Assembly: GCA_018857735.1 (NCBI GenBank)
Contig: JABMCL010000598.1
Location: 442,501-506,500 of the forward strand
Source: Alviniconcha marisindica
Lineage: Eukaryota; Mollusca; Gastropoda; Provannidae
DNA length: 64,000 nt
Direction of reading: 5' to 3'
The notes beneath the pieces were generated by a model. The model was not told where the DNA came from and did no database searches. It was given only the letters and a program-made list of their open reading frames with translations. This document shows, piece after piece, positions 10,340-23,283 of the stretch. The first letter of the stretch is position 1. Every line of letters begins with the position of its first letter. The position numbers and the translations under genes were made by a program.

Positions 10340-13300
10340 AAGACTGCTACTCCTCGCTAAAACGATCATCATGGGGATGTAAATGAAACTCATTGCAAAA
10401 ACTAGCAGAAGGAGTCTTAAGAGAAACTCCCTCCAGGCTAAAACTAGCATGAATACTGTAACAAACCCCACATTAAAACTGGCATCAGAAGTCAACTTCT
10501 CACTAAAACTAGCATCCGGGGTGTAAGAGAAACTCCCATTAAACTCAGTCAGCATTAGGACTGTGTAAGAGAAAGACCCTCACTAAAACCACTGAACACG
10601 AAGAGTGTAAGTGAAACTTATCAAAATTTGACTAGCATCAGGAGTGTTAGAGAAACCTCAACAAAACTGGCAGAAAAGTGTAGACTCACTAAACTAGCAT
10701 CAGGAATGTAACTAAAACTCCTACTAAACATCACATGAGGTGTGTAATGGAGAAAAAAAATCCTAACTAAACCGGGAAGCAGCAAGAGGACTGTACGAAA
10801 AAATTGTCTCTAAAATGGCACCAGGGGTGTAAGAGAAACCCCTACCAAAACTAGCATCAGGAGTGCAAAGGAAACACTCCCTCACTAAAACCACTGATTG
10901 AGCACGATGTCCTGCAAAAGAAACTCCTCGCCAAAACACCTGAATTGAATCTAGCATGAGGAATGTAAGAAAAACTCCTGACTAAAAGCATCAGGATTTA
11001 AAGAGAAACTCTTCACCAAAACTAACATCAGGAGTATAAGAGAAATTCCTCACTAAACTAGCGTCAAGAGGTAAGAGAAACTCCTGACTAAAACTGGCAT
11101 CAGGAGGTAAGAGAAACTCTTCACTAAACCAGCTCGATGAGGTAAGAGAAACTCCTCACTAAAACCAATATGAGGAGTGTAAGACTCCTCACCAAAACTA
11201 GCATCAGGAGTGGAACTCCCTCACCAAAACTAGCATCAAGAGTGTAAGAGAAACTCCCTACACACAAAAGTAGCATCAGGAATGTGTACAATTCATCAGT
11301 AAAACTAGCAAGAGGAATGAACCCTCACTAAACCTAGCGTGAAGAGATCAGATAAATTCCCCACTAAAACTAGGCACCAGCAGTATATGCGGAAAACCTC
11401 ACTAAAACCATAGTGTGCGTAAGAGAAACCTCACTAAAACTAGCATGCATCATGAGGAGGGTAAGAGAAACTCCTCTGACTAAAACTAGTCGAGGAAGGT
11501 AAGAGAAACTCCTCAATGAATAAACATAGCATCAGGAGTGTAAGAGAAACTCCTCAATGAATAAATATAGCATGAGGTGTGTAAGAGAAACTCCTCAATG
11601 AATAAACACATAACATGAGGTGTGGTCAGAGAAACTCATCACTAAATTGAAGTAGCATCAAGAGCGTAAGAGAAACTCCTCACGAATAAACAATGCATGA
11701 GGTGTGTAAGAGCAACTCCTCACTAAACTGAACAGCAAGAGAAATGTATGAGGAACTCCTTACTAAAAATGACACGAGGAGTCAAAGGGAACCTCCTCAC
11801 AAAAACTAGCATCAGGAGTGTAAGGGAAACTCCTCGCTATAAGCAAGCTTCAGGAGTGTACAAGGAACTCCTCACTAAAACCAGCTTAAGGAGTACCAGA
11901 GAAGCTCTTCACTAAAACTAGCATCAGGAGTGTAAGAGAAACTCCTAAAACACTCTTCACTAAACGGCACGATGAGTGTAAAAAGAAAGACAGATGTACG
12001 GACGAGGTTATGTCAGGACTGAGCTGTCGGGTCAGTCTGTACCGAGACGAAGCCAGACGAGGCGTGTCGGTGGCTGCCGCGCCCTAAGCATGTACTGCAT
12101 GCGTTAAGAGCCGATAGCAGCTAAAACCCGAGTCATACCCATGACAACCGACACTTGCCTAGTCTGTGTGAAGCTCTGGATGTGAGCCGCACCGAGCTGT
12201 AACCTGGCAGACCTTGCTCTTGCGTCTTTGTTTGGACAAGGATAACATCTGGGATTATTTCCGTGTAGTCGTTACTACTACAGCATAAGAGAAACGCATG
12301 TCCTAACTAACTCCAGCACGAGGTGTACACCAGTGTAAGAGAAATTCCTCACCAATCCAGCATGCAAGTGTTTCAACACATCCTGAGTATGATCAGTATG
12401 GGCGGGAATGTAAGAGAAACTCCTCACTAAAACTAGCATGATGACTGCAATACAAACTCATTAACACTGGCATCAGGAGTATAAGAGAAACTCCTCACTA
12501 AAACTAGCATCGGGAGTATAACTAACAGAAACACCTTGCTAAAAGTATCATCAGGATTGTAAGAGAAGCTCATCACTAAAACTAGCATGAGGTGCGTTAG
12601 AGAAGCACCTCACTAAAACTTTGCATCAGGAGTGTAACTGACAGAAACACCTCAATAGAATCATCAGGAGTGCAAGAGAAACTAGTCACTAAAACTACCA
12701 CTAGGTGCGTAAGAGAAACACTTCACTAAAACTAGAATGAGGTGTGTAAGAGAAACACTTCACTAGAAGTATCATCAGGTGTGCAACAGAAACACTTCGC
12801 TAATACTAGCATGAGGTGTGTAAGAGAGACACCTCTCTAGAATTATTATTAGAACTGTAAGAGAAACACCTCACTAAAACTAGCATGAGGTGTGTAAGAG
12901 AAACACCTCACTAAAACTAGCATGAAAGTAGCATGAGGTGTGTAAGAGAAACACGTCACTAGAAGCAGCATCAGTGGGAGAGAAACACCTTCCTAAAACT
13001 AGCATGAGGTGTGTAATACAAACACCTCACTAAAACTAGCATGAAGTGTGTAAGAGAAATACTTCACTAAAACTAGCATGAGGTGTGTAATACAAACACC
13101 TCACTAAAACTAGCATGAAGTGTGTAAGAGAAATACTTCACTAAAACTAGCATGAGGTGTGTGAGAGAAACATCTCACTAAAACTAGCATGAGGTGTGTA
13201 AGAGAAACACTTCACTAGAAGTATCATCAGGTGTGCAACAGAAACACTTCACTAAAACAGCATGAGGTGTGTAAGAGAGACACCTCACTAGAAGTATTAT

Positions 13301-15260
13301 CAGGACTGCAAGAGAAACACCTGACTAAACTAGCATGAGGTGTGTAAGAGAAACACCTCACTAAAACTAGCATGAGGTGTGAAAGAGAAACACCTCACTA
13401 GAATTGGCATGAGGTGTGAAAGAGAAACACCTCACTAAAACTAGCATGAGGAGTGTAAGAGAAATATCCCACTAGAAGTAGCATCAGGAGTTCAAGAGAA
13501 ACACCTCACTAAAACTAACATGAGGTGTGTAAGAGAAACACCTCACTAAAACTAGCATGAGGTGTGTAAGAGAAACATCTAACTAAAATTAGCATGAGGT
13601 GTGTAAGAGAAACACCTCACTAAAACTAGCATAAGGTATGTAAGAGAAACACCTCACTAAAACTAGCATGAGGTTTGTAAGAGAAACACCTCCCTAAAAC
13701 TAGCATGAGGTGTGTAAGATAAACACCTCACTAGAACTGGCATAAGATGCGTAAGAGAAACACCTTATTAAAACTAGCATGAGGTGTGTAAGAGAAACAC
13801 CTCACTACGAGTATCATCAGGAGAGCAAGAGAAACATCTCATTAAACCTAGCATGAGGTGTGTAATAGAAACACCTCACTAAACCAGCATGAGGTGTGTA
13901 AGAGAAAACATCTCACCAAAAACTAGCATGAGGTGTATAAGAAGTCCTCACTAAAACTAGCATGAGGTGTGTAAGAGGAAACACCTCACTAGAAGCATCA
14001 TTCATCAGGAATGCAAGAGAAACATTTCACTAAAACTAGCATGAGGTGTGTAAGAGAAAATCCTCACTAGAAGACAGTGTAAAAGAAACATTTCACTAAA
14101 ACTAGCATGAGGTGTGAAGATCACTTCACTAAAACTAGTATGAGGTGTGTAAGAGAAACACCTCACCAAGAAATATAGCATGAGGTAGAGAAACACCTCA
14201 CTAGAACTGGCATGAGGTGTGGAAAGAGAAATACCTCACTAGGAAGTAGTATCAGGAGTGCAAGAGAAACACCTCAATTAAAACTAGCATGAGGTGTGTG
14301 TGTAAGAGAAACACCCTCACTAAAAATTAGCATGGGGTGTGTAAGAGAAATATCTAACTACAAAACTAGCATGAGGTGTGTAAGAGAAACACCTCACTCA
14401 AAACTGGCCTCAGGAATGCAAGAGAAACACCTCACTGAAAACCAGCATGAGGTGTGTAAGAGAAACACCTCACTGGAGTGGAACCAGCATGAGGTGTGTA
14501 AGAGAAACACCTCACTAAAACTAGCATGAGTGTGTAAGAGAAACACCTCACTAAACTAGCATGAGGTGTGTAAGAGAAACACCTCACTAGAATTATCATG
14601 AGTGTAAGAGAAACACCTCACTAAACTAGCATGAGGTGTGTAAGAGAAGCACCTCACTAAAACTAGTATGATGTCTGTAAGAGAAACACCTCACTAGAAG
14701 TAGCATCAGGAGTGCAACAGAAACACTTCACTAAAACTAGCATGAAGTGTGTAAGAGAAACGCCTCATTAGAAGTAGCACCAGCAGTGCAAGAGAAATAC
14801 CTCACTAAAACTAGCATGAGGTGTGTAAGAGAAACACCTCACTAAAACTAGCATGAGGTGTGTGAGAGAAACACCTCACTAAAACTAGCATGAGGTGTAT
14901 AAGAGAAATACCTCACTAGAACTAGCATGAAGAGTGAAAGAGAAACACCTCATTAAAATTAGCATGAGGTGTATAAGAGAAACACCTCACTAGACGTAGT
15001 ATCAGGAGTGCAAGAGAAACACTTCACTAAAACTAGCATGAGGTGTGTAAGAGAAACACTTCACTAAAACTAGCATGAGGTGTGTAAGAGAAACAACTCA
15101 CTAGAAGTATCACCAGGAGTGCAAGAGAAACACTTCACTAAGACTCCTCACTAAAACTAGCATCAGGATTAAAAGGGAAACTCTTCACTAAAACTAGCCT
15201 GAGCAGCGTTAGAGAGACGCCTCACTAAAATTAGCATCAGGAGTGTAAAAGTGAGACGAA
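10340..15260. repeat. 37-bp minisatellite with hairpin-forming units, about 130 copies
   Basis: Core AAACTAGCATGAGGTGTGTA followed by AGAGAAACACCTCACT. Each unit holds an inverted repeat, GAGGTGT and ACACCTC, around a GTAAGAGA loop. The left third is dominated by an AGGAGT/ACTCCT subtype, the right two thirds by AGGTGT/ACACCT, with some GAAGT/ACTTC units. A unit-free island lies at 11985-12290. Many indels occur before 12300. There is no coding capacity beyond short repeat peptides. Confidence 0.95.
11985..12290. other. Unrelated island within the 37-bp array
   Basis: About 300 bp without the repeat unit, richer in CG than the array (TGTCGGTGGCTGCCGCGCC at about 12065). No ORF or known element recognised. 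Could be an insertion or a remnant of the ancestral sequence. Confidence 0.6.
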
Positions 15261-15269
15261 GAAATAAAA

Positions 15270-15300
15270 TCACTTATTGACACACACACACACACACAAT
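15270..15300. repeat. Short (CA)n
   Basis: CA run at the right edge of the 37-bp array. A matching (GT)n lies at 15386-15451. Confidence 0.9.
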
Positions 15301-15383
15301 AATCTGGCTTAAAGTCCCTGCTTTTTTCCTCCTTTTCCGGTCAGGTACTCAATCAAACAAAAAGTTGACTGTCGGTCAACACA

Positions 15384-15385
<2 letters not shown>

Positions 15386-15451
<66 letters not shown>
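15386..15451. repeat. (GT)n microsatellite
   Basis: About 32 GT dinucleotides just left of the long inverted repeat. Confidence 0.95.
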
Positions 15452-15454
<3 letters not shown>

Positions 15455-15499
15455 TATACATGAAAAAAATCTGGAACAAGACTGACTGCTAGCGTTCTA

Positions 15500-15883
15500 A
15501 AACACATAAAAGGTTCGGAACGCTTATTTGTTCAGACACAAACACACAATCCGCAAATTTTCGGGGGAATCCCCCAGTCAAGCTACAAAACGACACTGTC
15601 CAAAACAACAGTTAAACGGTGAAAAACGATGAAAAATGAGATGAGAAGAAATAACTTTTCAGTCTTTTTTGGTTGAGGTATCATTCTTCCAAGCACTGGA
15701 AAAGAAAACAACATGGCTCAACCGAAAAAATATATGTTATTTCGCTTCTCATCTCATTTTTCATCGTTTAACTGTTGTTTAAGTGTTGTTTTGTAGCTTG
15801 ACAAACGGGATTACCCTGAAAATGTGCAGAGTGTGTGTTTGTGTCCTCATAAATAAGCATTCTTTTGAACCTTTTATGTGTTT
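15500..15883. repeat. Long imperfect inverted repeat (foldback)
   Basis: The left arm, about 15500-15655, and right arm, about 15736-15883, are reverse complements with small gaps. Shared blocks are AACACATAAAAGGTTC, AAATAAGC, CACAAACACACA, GTCAAGCTACAAAAC, AAACAACAGTTAAACG and GATGAAAAATGAGATGAGAAG. The spacer is about 80 bp. This is a foldback or MITE-like structure. No transposase and no obvious target duplication was recognised. Confidence 0.85.
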
Positions 15884-15899
15884 GGATCACGTGGTTGAA

Positions 15900-16840
15900 A
15901 CATGACTGGCTAACCGAGCCCGCTTTGTTTTGCAAGTTGCTGAGAAACGTAACTGCGGTACTGCCATTACTACCACTTCCGGTCAAAACAACGCGTGCCA
16001 GTCAAGCTTTGACACGCTAAGGTTTGCTTCGGTTTCGGACTGTTTCCTACATTTTTCTGGACCAAGTGACCAAGGTAAGTACGGTAAGTACAATGAGCCA
16101 GTATTTCTTTAGGCTTTTGATTCAGAGGTCAGAATACTGACAGTCTGGGTGACCAGGCGCACGTACCGAGCGGTCTGCCACTTGCAGCCAACCGTCTTCA
16201 GCTCTGGAAACTTCCATCACACCATCCGAGATTCCTGAGACCTTTGTATGTTGAGTGTATAGCTGTTTTAGCTTATGTATTCACAGTTGTATACCCCCAC
16301 ACACCCCCATTTATATTTACTCCAGTATTCTTAGGTATTTGTTGATTCTTCTACTTCTTCCGTTAATCATAATGGAGTCCACAAAGCTGGCCATTACTGT
16401 CATTTTAGCGTACTGCATAATGAAAAATGAAGATATATATATATATATTTCTTCATTTACTTAAAAACCAATTAGGGATGAATATCTGCATACTGGCTCT
16501 AGGATTTGTATCTGTAAACAGAACTGAGTCTAAGCGAAAGCAAAGAACAGTAGTTTGAAAAGACTACTGACAGTGACAGGTAGGCTTTATTATATCTTCT
16601 CAGCCCTGCCAGTGACTGGGTTCTGTCAGAGCATTGCAAGTCTTGCAGCAATGTGTGGTTAGAAGGTGGTCACTGTCAGTGCCTTGGGTGGTATTAACAT
16701 AATAAAAGACAGATGATATGTTGTTAAAACAGTAAAAGTACATGATCTTGCTGTTCATGGAGAGGTGGGGGCTGGCTACGGGTTGTGGAGACTGTGGCCT
16801 GTTTGACTGTGGGAGGTCTGAGTGAGGGGGCTGAAGAAAC
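15900..16840. other. Low-copy stretch
   Basis: No exon or RNA recognised. Includes a short (AT)n at 16434-16448. Confidence 0.5.
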
Positions 16841-16842
16841 AG

Positions 16843-17075
16843 TGGTAGTAAGGAGGCTTCATTACTGAGAATATTAAATTAGTATAAAGGGGAAGAAATG
16901 GTGGTAGTAAGGAGGCTTCATTACTGAGAATATAAAATTAGTATAAAGGGGAAGAAACAGTGATAGTATTAGTAAGGAGGCTTCATTACTGAGAATATAA
17001 AATTAGTACAAAGGGGAAGAAATGGTAGTGAGAAGGCTCCGTTACTGAGAATATAATTAATATAAAGGGGAAGAA
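16843..17075. repeat. Tandem repeat of about 60 bp, four units
   Basis: Core AGTAAGGAGGCTTCATTACT then GAGAATATAAAATTAGTA. Confidence 0.92.
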
Positions 17076-17165
17076 ACAGATGTCTGGTTTATGTCTGCAA
17101 GGCCACTGCTGGGTTTATGTCTGCAAGGCCATTGCTGGTTTTGTAGAACATCCCCAGGTGGGTCT

Positions 17166-18440
17166 GTCACTGCTGTAGTACTGTAGTACTACTAGTACTG
17201 TAGTAGACTCGGTCACATTACTGTACTAGTACTGTAGTAGGCTGGGTCACACTGCTGTAGTACTGTAGTAGGCTGGGTCACATTACTGTAGTACTGTAGT
17301 ACTAGTAGGCTGGGTCACACTACTGTAGGACTAGTAGGCTGGGTCACATTGCTGAGTACTGTAGTAGGCTGGGTCACACTACTGTAGGACTAGTAGGCTG
17401 GGTCACATTGCTGTAGGACTAGTAGGCTGGGTCACATTGCTGAGTACTGCAGTAGGCTGGGTCACATTGCTGAGTACTGTAGTAGGCTGGGTCACATTGC
17501 TGAGTACTGTAGTAGGCTGGGTCACATTGCTGAGTACTGTAGTAGGCTGGGTCACATTGCTGAGTACTGTAGTAGGCTGGGTCACATTGCTGAGTACTGT
17601 AGTAGGCTGGGTCACATTGCTGAGACTGTAGTAGGTGGGTACATGTAGTACTGTAGTAGGCTGGGTCACATTGCTGAGTACTGTAGTAGGCTGGGTCACA
17701 TTGCTGAGTACTGTAGTAGGCTGGGTCACATTGTGAGTACTGTGGGAGGCTGGGTCACATATGAGGACTAGTATACGTAGTAGTAGGCTGGGTCACATTG
17801 CTGAGTACTGTAGTAGGCTGGGTCACATGCTGTACTGTAGGCTGGGTCACATAGTGACTAGTAGGCTGGGTCACATTGCTGAGTACTGTAGTAGGCTGGG
17901 TCACACTACTGTAGACTAGTAGGCTGGGTCACATTGCTGAGTACTGTAGTAGGCTGGGTCACACTGCTGAGTACTGAGTAGGCTGGGTCACACATGCTGT
18001 AGTACTGGGTCACATCTGTAGACTAGTAGGCTGGGTCACACTACTGAGTACTAGTAGGCTGGGTCACACTGCTGTAGGACTAGTAGGCTGGGTCACATTG
18101 CTGAGTACTGCAGTAGGCTGGGTCGCACTGCTGTAGTACTGCAGTAGGCTGGGTCACACTGCAGTAGACTGGGTCACACTGCTGTAATACTGTAGTAGGC
18201 TGGGTTGCACTGCAGTAGTACTGTAGTAGGCTGGGTCACATTGCTGTAGTACTGGGTCACATTGCTGTAGTACTGTAGTAGGCTGGATCATACTACTGTA
18301 GTACTGCAGTAAGCTGGGTCGCACTGCAGTAGGCTGGGTCGCACTGCTGTACTACTGTAGTAGGCTGGGTTGCACTACTGTAGTAGGCTGGGTCGCACTA
18401 CTGTAGTAGGCTGGGTCGCACTACTGTAGTTCTGTAGTAG
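17166..18440. repeat. 30-bp minisatellite (GTAGTAGGCTGGGTCACAT)
   Basis: About 40 units. Central copies (17450-17620) are identical; flanking copies are diverged and indel-rich. Shares its core TAGTAGGCTGGGT with the next array. Confidence 0.95.
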
Positions 18441-19165
18441 GCTGGGTATTTTGGAACTGTTGTAGTGCTGTAGTAGGCTGGGTATTTTGGAACTGTTGTA
18501 GTACTGTAGTAGGCTGGGTGTTTTGGAACTGTTGTAGTACTTAGTAGGCTGGGTATTTTGGAACTGTTGTAGTACTGTAGTAGGCTGGGTGTTTTGGAAC
18601 TGTTGTAGTACTTGTTTTTTTAAGTTATACTATAGTAGGCTGGGTATTTTGGAACTGTTGTAGTGCTGTAGTAGGCTGGGTGTTTTGGAACTGTTGTAGT
18701 ACTATAGTAGGCTGGGTGTTTTGGAACTGTTGTAGTACTATAGTAGGCTGGGTATTTTGGAACTGTTGTAGTTCTGTAGTAGGCTGGGTGTTTTGGAACT
18801 GTTGTAGTACTGTTGTAGTGCTGTAGTAGGCTGGGTATTTTGGAACTGTTGTAGTACTGTAGTAGGCTGGGTGTTTTGGAACTGTTGTAGTACTATAGTA
18901 GGCTGGGTATTTTGGAACTGTTGTAGTGCTGTAGTAGGCTGGGTGTTTTGGAACTGTTGTAGTACTATAGTAGGCTGGGTGTTTTGGAACTGTTGTAGTA
19001 CTGTTGTAGTGTTGTAGTAGGCTGGGTGTTTTGGAACTGTTGTAGTTCTGTAGTAGGCTGGGTATTTTGGAACTGTTGTAGTTCTGTAGTAGGCTGGGTG
19101 TTTTGGAACTGTTGTAGTTCTGTAGTAGGCTGGGTGTTTTGGAACTGTTGTAGTGCTGTGTAATA
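18441..19165. repeat. 36-bp minisatellite (GGCTGGGTATTTTGGAACTG)
   Basis: About 20 units alternating GGGTATTTT and GGGTGTTTT. It grew from the same GTAGTAGGCTGGGT core as the neighbouring array, so the two are sister families. Confidence 0.95.
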
Positions 19166-19582
19166 GACTGGGTGCACCTGCTCTGTTGCAGCTGGCTTAC
19201 CTGGGAAGACTGACTAGAATTGCCCAGGAACAATCTCACATGGAACAATATGAATTATGTACTCATACTCATAGCATGCAAAGTGTCAATAGAGAGGGTT
19301 GGGAAGATGGTGGTAATGGCAGTGGTGGTGATGCAACCCAACTGTCTGCCTCAGTACCTGCTTGTACATGCAACTGCAAGTGTCAAGGGTAACATAAAAG
19401 AAGCTGTAATCATTGATGTCCGAAGAAAAAGTAGTTCTGCTACAGCTACCACGTTCCCTACCCACTGTAACGGGATGAGAGGAGTTTGAATGTGTGCTTT
19501 GTGCGGATGAGTTTTTTTAATGTTTGTTGTTTGCTGCTTTGTGGTCAGAGTGGGACCGTGGAGAAGTGCAAGGAGCTTACAG

Positions 19583-19730
19583 AGCCTGTGCCGTCAGCCT
19601 GTGCCCATTCCAAGCCTGTGCCGTCAGTCTGTGCCATCAGCCTGTGCCATCAGCCTGTGCCGTCAGCCTGTGCCCTCAGCCTGTGCCCTCAGCCTGTGCC
19701 ATCAGCCTGTGCCGTCAGCCTGTGCCATCA
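19583..19730. repeat. 13-bp tandem repeat abutting the CFAP298 start codon
   Basis: About 11 units of CAGCCTGTGCC(A/G/C)T, ending two bases before the ATG. The period is not a multiple of three, yet all three frames are open, so the CFAP298 frame stays open upstream to 19520. Confidence 0.93.
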
Positions 19731-19732
19731 GC

Positions 19733-19871
19733 ATGGTGAAGCTACACATCAAACACGGGGATCAGTCTCAGTTTCTGTACGAGACCCCCACAGACACGCC
19801 CATCGACAGTCTCCTGGCTGACGTCTCTGCCATCTACAACGGTCGGCTGAAGGTGGAAAGAATCTGTGGTG
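19733..19871 (+). CDS. CFAP298: CFAP298 exon 1 (codons 1-46 plus 1 nt)
   Basis: It starts at the ATG and ends before donor GTAAGG (19872). It encodes MVKLHIKHGD through RLKVERICG. The start codon follows a 13-bp tandem array, with the last repeat base only a few nucleotides before the ATG. A C-rich array begins about 25 nt after the donor. Confidence 0.95.
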
Positions 19872-22172
19872 GTAAGGATTAGGACTGTACCTCGCCCCCC
19901 ATCCCTCCCCCCCCTGTCCCCCCATCCCTCCCCCCCTGTCCCCCATCCCTCCCCCCCTGTCCCCCCATCCCTCCCCCCCTGTCCCCCATCCCTCCCCCCC
20001 TGTCCCCCCATCCCTCCCCCCCTGTCCCCCCATCCCTCCCCCCTGTCCCCCATCCCTCCCCCCATCCCCCCCCTGTCCCCCCATCCCTCCCCCCATCCCC
20101 CATCCTCCTCCCTGTCCCCCCTCCCTCCCGCCCTGCTCCCCCCCCCATCCCCCCACCCGTCCCCCCCCCCCCCCCCACCCCTCTCTGGCCCCAGTATGGT
20201 CCGGAGATGTGATGACATGTGCAGGTAATTGATAATACTATTATTAATACTTGCAGAATAATCAAAACGATGGTTGTGGCTTTTCCCAGTGGATGAGGGT
20301 AAATACTGTGACTGCAGTTATGATGTTAAAGTTCTGCCAGTGCTTTCTCTTCTTTTGTTTCATCCTGCGTGGGTGTGAGTAGGTGAGTTTTAAGACAACA
20401 CTTTTATTAGTCTTATTGCTGTTTATTGTATATAGTATTAGTAAATGTGTTAATTTGTTATGGCTTAGTATAGTTATGACATCCCATACTTCAGAAACAA
20501 ATGAATGAACATGGTCTTTTCAGTATTGAAGGTATTGATAATCACAGTTGAACTTTAAGAAGAACTTAAACTGAGAGAACTCCACGAAAAAGAGTGCAAG
20601 TACATAAACTGCTCAAAATTCCCCCAGCATATGGTGTGTGCAAAGCTGGGCAGTGAAGGGGTTCATAACTGGATGGATGTGAAAAGTCCAGTGTAGCAGC
20701 CTTTGATCCTAGACCACTTGCTCAGTGGTTGTGCTGAACCCCTGGTGTTGGTGGCTGTTTTCTTGCTTGCTAGGATTATGGAGAAAATTCAAGCTCATTG
20801 TCTGCCTGCAAACTTTTTTTAACTTTTTAAAAAAGTGGAAACCAGCTGACACACACCACATCCAGTCTGTTAGGCAAAGGATCACTTTTTTTAAAGTGGA
20901 GGTGAGCTGACATGTAGCACACCTAGTCTTTTAGGGAAGGGATCACATTACAGTAGCTAAGTGAGCAGAGACAACTGTGGACAAGCATTCCCCGGTGAGC
21001 TGGGTGTGAGCTGGGTGTGGGCTGGGTGTGAGCTGGTGTGGGCTGGGTGTGAGCTGGGTTCCCTGAGGGGTTCCCACTCTGCCTGGACAGTAAAGTCAGC
21101 CCACTCTCACTTTGTTGTCTCAGCCATGCAGTGCAGTAACCAGGTTCTCAGCCATATAGTGCAGTAACCAGGTTCTCAGCCATATAGTGCAGTAACCAGG
21201 TTCTCAGCCATACAGTGCAGTAACCAGGTTCTCAGCCATATAGTGCAGTAACCAGGTTCTCAGCCATATAGTGCAGTAACCAGGTTCTCAGCCATATAGC
21301 ACAGTAACCAGGTTCTCAGCCATGCAGTGCAGTAACCAGGTTCTCAGCCATATAGCTAGCGCAGTAACCAGGTTCTCAGCCATATAGCGCAGTAACCAGG
21401 TTCTCAGCCATATAGCGCAGTATTCTCAGCCATATAGCACAGTAACCAGGTTCTCAGCCATATAGCACAGTAACCAGGTTCTCAGCCATATAGCGCAGTA
21501 TTCTCAGCCATATAGCACAGTAACCAGGTTCTCAGCCATATAGTGCAGTAACCAGGTTCTCAGCCATATAGCGCAGTATTCTCAGCCATATAGCACAGTA
21601 ACCAGGTTCTCAGCCATATAGTGCAGTAACCAGGTTCTCAGCCATATAGTGCAGTAACCAGATTCTCAGCCATATAGCACAGTAACCAGGTTCTCAGCCA
21701 TATAGTGCAATAACCAGGTTCTCAGCCATATAGTGCAATAACCAGGTTCTCAGCCATATAGTGCAGTAACCAGGTTCTCAGCCATATAGTGCAGTAACCA
21801 GGTTCTCGGCCATATAGTGCAGTAACCAGGTTCTCAGCCATATAGCGCAGTAACCAGGTCAGGTGAACCTGCTGGCCCCTGCATGGTGCAAGTTGCTGAT
21901 ACAGACAATCCTGAGTATGGTTAGGTGTCGTCATCCGGCGTGTTTTTCTCAGAACGTGGCCACGTCATGCTGTGTTTCTGAAACTGTTTTACCTTTACGT
22001 GTGCAGAAATGGAGCAGCTTACAGAGCATGGCGTCTCGCTGCCACCCAACATGCAGGGACTGGCAGATGAACAGATTGAGGAACTCAAGCTGAAGGATGA
22101 GTGGGGGGAGAAGTGTGTTCCCCAGGGGGGTGCCAAGTTCAAAAAGGATACCATTGGATGTCGCAATGGTCA

Positions 22173-22242
<70 letters not shown>

Positions 22243-22294
22243 ATGTGTGTGTGCATGCATGCACATGTGTACATGTATGCATATGTGTGTGTGT

Positions 22295-22331
<37 letters not shown>

Positions 22332-23223
22332 ATGTGTGTGTGCATGCATGCACATGTGTACATGTATGCATGTGTGTGTGTGTGTGTGTTATGTTTGGTA
22401 TAATTTATGTATGAACATGTTAATTGTTATTCTTGTTTAAGTGTATTTTTCAGTGAATTGAGTTACACTCTTTGCCATCTGATTTCAATTTTTAGTCTGT
22501 GATTTTGACTGATGGACTTCACTTTGTTCACTGTAGCTCCAAATGACAAGATGAAAGAGGTCCTGAAAAAGACGATACAAGAAGCCAAAGACCTCATATC
22601 TAAGGTAAGGTGCCACACTGCCATTGATACTTGACATACACATGTACATGGGCTTTGGGGACATTGGTCTTTCTTTCTGTGATCCATTTCCTGTTTTCAT
22701 AGTTCTTGATAAAAGGGCTTATCGTACATGTACACATGTTCAAAACACACAGAAGACTATGCATAGACTCGTGTGATTTCTGTTGGTTCATGGTAAAGAT
22801 CGCAGAGGTTTCCAGGAAGCTGCACATACATATCAGTGGCAAGACAAGAACAAACAACTCCAGTGGCTATCCATGAGTAGCCCATCACATGTTTTCTTAT
22901 GTTGGCCCATCTGGTTAGAACAGTTGACTTCAAACACAATCACATGTTTTCTTATGTTGGCCCATCTGGTTAGAACAGTTTACTTCAAACACCATCACGT
23001 GTTTTCTTATGTTGGCCCATCTGGTTAGAACAGTTTACTTCAAACACCATCACGTGTTTTCTTATGTTGGCCCATCTGGTTAGAACAGTTGACTTCAAAC
23101 ACCATCACACTGATTCTTCTTCATCTTTGAAAACCACCCTCAAAATTCACTTGTTCAGTAATTATTTTCAAGCTGTCAGATTTTGTTCACAGCTGTGTCT
23201 GCTCCTTCCCACTGTCCATGAGC

Positions 23224-23283
<60 letters not shown>

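Noticed and set aside
17166..19165. Telomere-like or centromeric repeat
   Set aside because: Unit composition (TAGTAGGCTGGGT) is not telomeric, and the array is short, local and next to a gene.
19742..20265. Gly-rich minus-strand and Pro-rich plus-strand ORFs
   Set aside because: Both come from the 20-bp C-rich array. They overlap the real CFAP298 exon 1 and intron 1.
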